Source of the DNA: JABWBJ01 sp036507855
Lineage (GTDB): Bacteria > Gemmatimonadota > Gemmatimonadetes > Gemmatimonadales > Gemmatimonadaceae
Direction: 5' to 3'
Assembly: GCA_036507855.1 (NCBI GenBank)
Contig: DATCIJ010000024.1
Location: 1-9,624 of the forward strand
Length of the DNA: 9,624 nucleotides
How positions within the stretch are numbered: the first letter of the stretch is position 1; each line of letters opens with the position of its first letter. The position numbers were made by a program, and so were the translations under genes. Below, piece by piece: positions 5,773 to 9,624 of this stretch. Below the pieces are notes generated by a model that was given only the letters and a program-made list of their open reading frames with translations, did no database searches and was not told the origin of the DNA.

Positions 5773-7860
5773 CTAAACCGGACTTACTTCTACCTGGTTG
5801 TCGTAGAAGGTGGCCCCGCCGCCAAGGTCGGTCTCTCGCTGGCTGGTCGTCGCGTTCGCATTGCGTCCATCGTCCGCGAACTTCGTCCACCAGACCGACG
5901 GCGCCCAGACCACACCACGCCGGATGCCTTCGTCAACGCGCGCGACCACGGTGAAGGCGCCACGATCGTTGCGAATCTCCACCATGACGCCATTCGTGAT
6001 ACCGCGCGGCGCCGCGTCATCGGGATGGATGATGCACTCCGGCTTGCCCACGCTCCGGCGAAGGGCATCCACGTTCACAAACGAGGAATTGAGGAACTGG
6101 TGCGCGGGCGAGGAAATCAGCGTCAGCGGCCACTTCGCCACGAGCGCGGCGTCGCGTTCCGGACTCTCGTACGGCGGGATGTACGTCGGCAGGGGATCGA
6201 ATCCCATCTGCGCCAGCCGCTCGCTGTAGAACTCGCACTTGCCGCTGGGCGTCAGGAACTCGCCATTGGCGAATGGCGCGTAGGGCGTGGGAATGTTCAG
6301 CCGGACCCAACCCTTCTCCATCAGCGCCTCGAACGTCACGCCGCGCATCCGCTCCTGCTCCGAATCGAGCGCCTGGCGGATCAGCGTCAGGTCGTCGTCC
6401 GCGAACCAGTCCTGGCGGAGCCCCATGGCACTCGCCAGCCGCCGGAAGATCTCCGTGTTAGGCAGCGCCTGTCCGATCGGGGCGATGGCCGGCCGGTTGA
6501 GCGTCGCGTAGTGATGCCCGTACGCCAGGTGAACGTCCCAGTGCTCCAACTGGGTCGTCGCCGGCAGCACGTAGTCCGCCCAGTCGGCGGTGTCGGTCTG
6601 GAAATGCTCCAGGACCACGGTGAACAGGTCCTCGCGCGCCAGGCCGCGCCGCACCGCGTTGAGGTCAGGCGCCACCGCGGCTGGATTCGAGTTGTAGACC
6701 ACCAGCGCCTTCACCGGCGGGCCGCCGACTCCCGCGTCAGGCAGTGTCAGCGCATCACCCAGCCGGATCATGTTGATGATGCGCGTCGCCGGTCCGGCGT
6801 CCACTCGATGCAGCTTCGCGGCATTGAAACCGAAGTTCTTGCTGGTAGACAACTGCACGCCGCCGCCCGGATGCCGCCAGTGTCCGGTGATGGCGGGAAG
6901 ACAGGCAATTGTGCGCACGGCCATCCCCCCACCGGCGTGCCGCTGCAATCCGTAGTTCACCCGGATGAACGCGTTCCGCGCTCGTCCATACCGCCGCGCC
7001 AGCGACAGGATCGTCTCCACCGGAACACCCGTCGTCTCGGACGCTCGCTGCGGTGTCCACTCCATCGCCCGCCGGCACAACTGGTCGGCGCCGAGGGTGT
7101 GCCGCCCAATGAAGTCGTCGTCCTTCAGGTTCTCGGCGAAGAGCACGTGCGTCATCCCCAGTGCCAGCGCCGCATCGGTGCCCGGACGGATGGGGATCCA
7201 CTCGTCGCATTGGCGCGCCGTGCGGGTGCGAATCGGATCAATGCAGATGACGGGCGCGCCGTTCTCGCGCGCCTGGAGCACGAAGGGCCAGAGGTGTGGA
7301 TTCGCGGTGAGGGTGTTCGTCCCCCAAAGGAGAATGAGGTCAGACTGACCAACTGCTTCAGTGTCTGTTCCGATATTCGCACCAACCGTCATGCGCATTC
7401 CCGCCCCGCCGGCTGTCGAGCAGATCGTCCGGTCCAGTTTCGAGGCGCCGAGGGTGTGGAAGAAACGCCGATCCATCGACTCACCCTGCAGATAGCCCAT
7501 CGTGCCCGCGTACGAGTACGGGAGGATCGACTCGGCGCCGTGCTCGTTGATGACCTGTTTGAGCCGGCGGGCGATATCCGAAAGTGCCTCGTCCCAGCTG
7601 ACCGGCTCGAACGTGCCGCTCCCCTTTGGACCAATCCGCCGCAACGGGTGTGTCAGGCGGTCATGATGGTACGTTCGCTCGAGATACCGGTTGACCTTTG
7701 CGCAGAGGAAGCCCTGCGTGACCGGATGATCGGGGTCACCCTGGATCCGGACCGCGCGGCCATCCTCCACCGTCGTGATGATCGCGCACGTGTCGGGGCA
7801 GTCGTGTGGACACGCGCCGCGGACGATGCCGGTGCCGACGAGAGGGAGGGTGGTGCCCAT
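5773..7860 (-). CDS. Molybdopterin-dependent oxidoreductase, single catalytic subunit (DMSO reductase/formate dehydrogenase superfamily)
   Basis: The predicted protein has 695 residues and is complete for the shorter members of this superfamily. The N-terminal 4Fe-4S motif is C17-x3-C21-x3-C25 with C53 (FLCAK), and Lys55 follows. The Mo-bis-MGD core includes PVSWDEAL (86-93) and DRTICSTAGGAG (143-154). Cys147 aligns by eye with the Mo-ligating Cys of NapA-type enzymes, with Ser148 as an alternative. LLWGTN and DPIRTRTA, typical cofactor-binding segments, come next. From about residue 578 the C-terminal MopB domain starts (SSPAHQFLN) and ends GGGATFYDN. There is no Tat signal, so a cytoplasmic location is likely. 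No partner Fe-S or membrane subunit lies nearby. The substrate cannot be read from the sequence: formate, S- or N-oxides or sulfur compounds are all possible. ATG 7860 is followed promptly by the Fe-S motif, which supports this start. Confidence 0.93.
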   Translation of the reverse strand: MGTTLPLVGTGIVRGACPHDCPDTCAIITTVEDGRAVRIQGDPDHPVTQGFLCAKVNRYLERTYHHDRLTHPLRRIGPKGSGTFEPVSWDEALSDIARRLKQVINEHGAESILPYSYAGTMGYLQGESMDRRFFHTLGASKLDRTICSTAGGAGMRMTVGANIGTDTEAVGQSDLILLWGTNTLTANPHLWPFVLQARENGAPVICIDPIRTRTARQCDEWIPIRPGTDAALALGMTHVLFAENLKDDDFIGRHTLGADQLCRRAMEWTPQRASETTGVPVETILSLARRYGRARNAFIRVNYGLQRHAGGGMAVRTIACLPAITGHWRHPGGGVQLSTSKNFGFNAAKLHRVDAGPATRIINMIRLGDALTLPDAGVGGPPVKALVVYNSNPAAVAPDLNAVRRGLAREDLFTVVLEHFQTDTADWADYVLPATTQLEHWDVHLAYGHHYATLNRPAIAPIGQALPNTEIFRRLASAMGLRQDWFADDDLTLIRQALDSEQERMRGVTFEALMEKGWVRLNIPTPYAPFANGEFLTPSGKCEFYSERLAQMGFDPLPTYIPPYESPERDAALVAKWPLTLISSPAHQFLNSSFVNVDALRRSVGKPECIIHPDDAAPRGITNGVMVEIRNDRGAFTVVARVDEGIRRGVVWAPSVWWTKFADDGRNANATTSQRETDLGGGATFYDNQVEVSPV

Positions 7861-7862
7861 CG

Positions 7863-7875
7863 TATCTCAAAGATA
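7863..7875. promoter_or_regulatory. TATCT-CAA-AGATA inverted repeat just upstream of the molybdoenzyme start
   Basis: TATCT (7863-7867) and AGATA (7871-7875) are a perfect 5-bp inverted repeat three bases before ATG 7860 on the minus strand. On that strand it contains TATCTT, which resembles a -10 element placed for a leaderless or nearly leaderless transcript, but I find no -35 at a normal spacing. It could equally be an operator or chance. Confidence 0.2.
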
Positions 7876-7934
7876 GTCTGTTTCCTTCGGGAACCCTTTC
7901 CCCAGGTGCACAGTCAAAGGAGTAGCCGAAAGCG

Positions 7935-7969
7935 CCCCTGTTGCCCGATGCCTGTTGCCCGTTGCCTGA
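7935..7969. repeat. Tandem heptamer repeat, about five copies of TGCCYGW
   Basis: Consecutive seven-base units are CCCCTGT, TGCCCGA, TGCCTGT, TGCCCGT and TGCCTGA. The last four make a 14-bp tandem pair that differs at two positions. The array ends ten bases before ATG 7980, in the gap between the divergent molybdoenzyme and exported-protein genes. An in-frame TTG at 7941 would make it coding, but the resulting peptide is repeat-derived and precedes a good signal peptide, so I treat it as untranslated. The rest of 7861-7979 has a small GGGAA/TTCCC hairpin (7889-7902). Confidence 0.6.
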
Positions 7970-7979
7970 TTTGAGCCCC

Positions 7980-9503
7980 ATGCCCCTCCGCCCCGCTTCT
8001 CCCCCCACGCGCGAGTCAGGGATCGTCTTCCGTCTTCTTGCCGTCCTCGTGGCGTTCGCGATTGCGCTACCCGCGCCCGCGAGTGCGCAATCTCGAATGC
8101 CGGCGCCGGATAGCCTCACCGACTCCGAGTTCTGGAAGTTCTTCACGTCGATGTCAGAGCCGGACGGCTATTTCCTCTCCGAGAACTTCGTTTCGAACGA
8201 AGTCTCGCTTCAGGAGGTCATCCCGAGCCTGCAGCGGTCACTGACGAGAGACGGCGTGTACCTCGGCGTGGGCCCGGAGCAGAACTTCACGTACATCGCG
8301 AATCTCGGGTCGCGGATGGCGGTCATCTTCGACATCAGGCGCCAGAATGCGATGCAGCACCTGATGTACAAGGCGCTGTTCGAGCTGTCACCCACGCGGG
8401 TCCAATTTGTCTCGCGCCTCTTCTCGCGGCCGTCCGTCGCGCGACTGGGTCGCTACATCGGCGTCCACGCGCTGTTCGATTCCGCGGGTATCGCGAGCAG
8501 AAGTGATTCCGCGTACGAGGCAAATCTTGCGGCGATCGTCCGACTGCTCACCCGGAAGCATGGGTTCGCGCTGTCGAAGGACGACATTGCCTCGATTGAG
8601 CACGTCTACGGCGTGTTCTTCGCGGCGGGCCCCGAGGTGAATTACGGGTATCGATCCGGCAATCCCGGCTTTGTGCGCTCGACGTACCCGTCGTACGGTT
8701 TGCTGCAGGAGGCGGTTAACGCCGACAGCGTCCAGATGGCGTTCCTGGCGACGGAGGACAATTACCAGGCGGTGCGCCGGCTGCAATCGCGCAACCTCAT
8801 CGTTCCGGTGGTCGGCGATTTTGGCGGGCCGACGGCCATCCGCGCTGTCGGCAAGTGGCTACGCGAGCGCGAGATGACGGTGACCGCCTTCTATGTCTCG
8901 AACGTGGAGCAGTACCTGTTCCGTGATCCTGGTGCGTCGGACCGGTTCTACAGCAGTGTGTCCGCACTTCCCATCGATACGACCAGTCGTTTCATCCGCT
9001 CGGTGCCGCGAACGTCAGGCTGGCCGACGACGCCGTTGAGTCGCGTGACCACCGGGCGCCTCCCCGCCGGGACCCGTTACATCATCACGCAAGATGCCGT
9101 CGGCAACACCGTGACCCGGACATTCCGGGACAGCGCCGGCGTCACCTTGGTGCAAACGACCGTCGATAGCGTTCGCCGCACCGGCACGCCCTCGACTCAG
9201 GCAGCGCGCGACAGCGCAGGCATCTCGCGGTTGATCGAAATCACCGCGCGCGTGACGCGCGATTCCGTTTCGCGGGACACCGGCCAGGCCGCACTTCGCG
9301 CCATGCTGGCGCGTCGCGATTCGATCATTCGTCTCAACTCTCAGTGGCAGGTGGCTGCCGGACGCGGCATGCAGATGGTCATGGGAGGGCTTCTGACTTC
9401 CGGCCTCGCGTCCATGAAGGGAACGCTGGACGCGTTCTTTCTTGGCGAGCTGAAGTCGTACAACGCGGTCATCGAGATGACCAAGGTCAGCGGCTGGCGT
9501 TAG
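7980..9503 (+). CDS. Exported protein with a GVGPEQNF methyltransferase-like motif layout, function unknown
   Basis: The predicted protein has 507 residues. Residues 1-36 are a signal peptide with a long n-region, a core at 15-30 and ASA-Q cleavage. The mature N-terminus has SEFW (49-52), then SEPDGYFLSENFVSNE (59-74), then GVYLGVGPEQNFTY (92-105) and FDIRRQN (117-123). It continues with LMYKALFEL (128-136), VVGDFGG (277-283) and FYVSNVEQYLF (304-314). A Gly-rich loop after a strand, an acidic residue at the next strand end and a later GDF segment resemble the Rossmann layout of SAM methyltransferases, though this protein is exported. From memory, unnamed bacterial proteins share this core. 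Residues about 344-465 are a Ser/Thr/Arg/Asp-rich stretch that looks inserted before the closing GGLLTSGLASM segment (469-479). TTG 7941 is an earlier possible start, but ATG 7980 gives a cleaner signal peptide. The ribosome site is weak. Confidence 0.88.
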   Translation: MPLRPASPPTRESGIVFRLLAVLVAFAIALPAPASAQSRMPAPDSLTDSEFWKFFTSMSEPDGYFLSENFVSNEVSLQEVIPSLQRSLTRDGVYLGVGPEQNFTYIANLGSRMAVIFDIRRQNAMQHLMYKALFELSPTRVQFVSRLFSRPSVARLGRYIGVHALFDSAGIASRSDSAYEANLAAIVRLLTRKHGFALSKDDIASIEHVYGVFFAAGPEVNYGYRSGNPGFVRSTYPSYGLLQEAVNADSVQMAFLATEDNYQAVRRLQSRNLIVPVVGDFGGPTAIRAVGKWLREREMTVTAFYVSNVEQYLFRDPGASDRFYSSVSALPIDTTSRFIRSVPRTSGWPTTPLSRVTTGRLPAGTRYIITQDAVGNTVTRTFRDSAGVTLVQTTVDSVRRTGTPSTQAARDSAGISRLIEITARVTRDSVSRDTGQAALRAMLARRDSIIRLNSQWQVAAGRGMQMVMGGLLTSGLASMKGTLDAFFLGELKSYNAVIEMTKVSGWR

Positions 9504-9624
9504 GCTGGCCGCCATGTCATCGAGCTGAATCCGGGAAACAGACAGCCTTCCCAGCTGACGGCACGCTTCGGGCACCGTGGCCCGCGTCCGGAGGCCGCAT
9601 CCCGCCCTCGTTCGCCAGCGTGGA
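9504..9624. other. Right-hand end without a supportable gene
   Basis: After the TAG of the exported-protein gene I find only a 5-bp inverted repeat (CGGGC 9569-9573, GCCCG 9580-9584) without a T-run, a poor terminator candidate. A minus-strand frame is open from the right edge to a TGA at about 9523-9525, but its roughly 33 codons match nothing I recognise, so no gene is called. Confidence 0.4.

Noticed and set aside
5722..7913. GTGCACAG present on both sides of the molybdoenzyme gene (5723-5730 and 7906-7913), considered as target-site duplications
   Set aside because: It is only eight bases around a self-complementary GTGCAC core, with no terminal inverted repeats or mobility genes; chance is the simpler explanation.
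5620..7974. A 784-codon open frame on the plus strand opposite the molybdoenzyme gene
   Set aside because: It is longer than the real gene but its product is Arg/His-rich with no recognisable domain, whereas the minus strand encodes a full molybdopterin oxidoreductase with intact Fe-S and cofactor motifs. Long antisense frames are common at this GC content.

Overview
The window is GC-rich bacterial chromosomal DNA. The protein content is an exported ten-Asp-box BNR protein, a small outer-membrane barrel with a CxxC motif in an early loop, a HEHG-type lipoprotein and an exported 'GVGPEQNFTY' family protein. Signal peptides end in AQ and a GTTAGGC word recurs. Together these suggest a Gram-negative (diderm) soil-type bacterium, most likely Gemmatimonadota or a relative such as Acidobacteriota. 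The assignment is inference from family content; no rRNA or other marker gene is present. I see no mobile element, CRISPR array, tRNA or rRNA.

Layout. Positions 1-3038, minus strand: an exported BNR/sortilin-type beta-propeller protein of at least 1012 codons, whose C-terminal end lies beyond the left edge. It is an uninterrupted frame, confirmed by translating it by hand. Positions 3039-3324: a divergent intergenic region with a leader hairpin and a 12-bp palindrome. Positions 3325-3552, plus: a 75-residue single-pass membrane protein with a His-rich tail. Positions 3553-3608: a short convergent gap with small inverted repeats. Positions 3609-4856 and 4888-5460, minus: a two-gene operon made of a beta-barrel protein (first) and a 415-residue lipoprotein (second), 31 bp apart. 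Positions 5461-5772: a leader and intergenic region with a striking set of GTGAGC/GCTCAC half-sites. Positions 5773-7860, minus: a 695-residue molybdopterin oxidoreductase. Positions 7861-7979: a divergent intergenic region with a tandem heptamer repeat. Positions 7980-9503, plus: a 507-residue exported protein with a methyltransferase-like motif layout. Positions 9504-9624: nothing supportable.

How the genes fit together. Four of the six proteins carry export signals and a fifth is a predicted inner-membrane protein, so this is largely a cell-envelope neighbourhood. Only the barrel and lipoprotein pair looks like a functional unit by spacing and orientation; the rest are probably independent transcription units. 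The molybdoenzyme has one 4Fe-4S motif, no Tat signal and no adjacent electron-transfer subunit, so it is probably cytoplasmic with a partner encoded elsewhere. The least explained items are the HEHG lipoprotein with its barrel, the exported GVGPEQNF protein, the small HGHWH-tailed membrane protein and the over-frequent GTTAGGC word.
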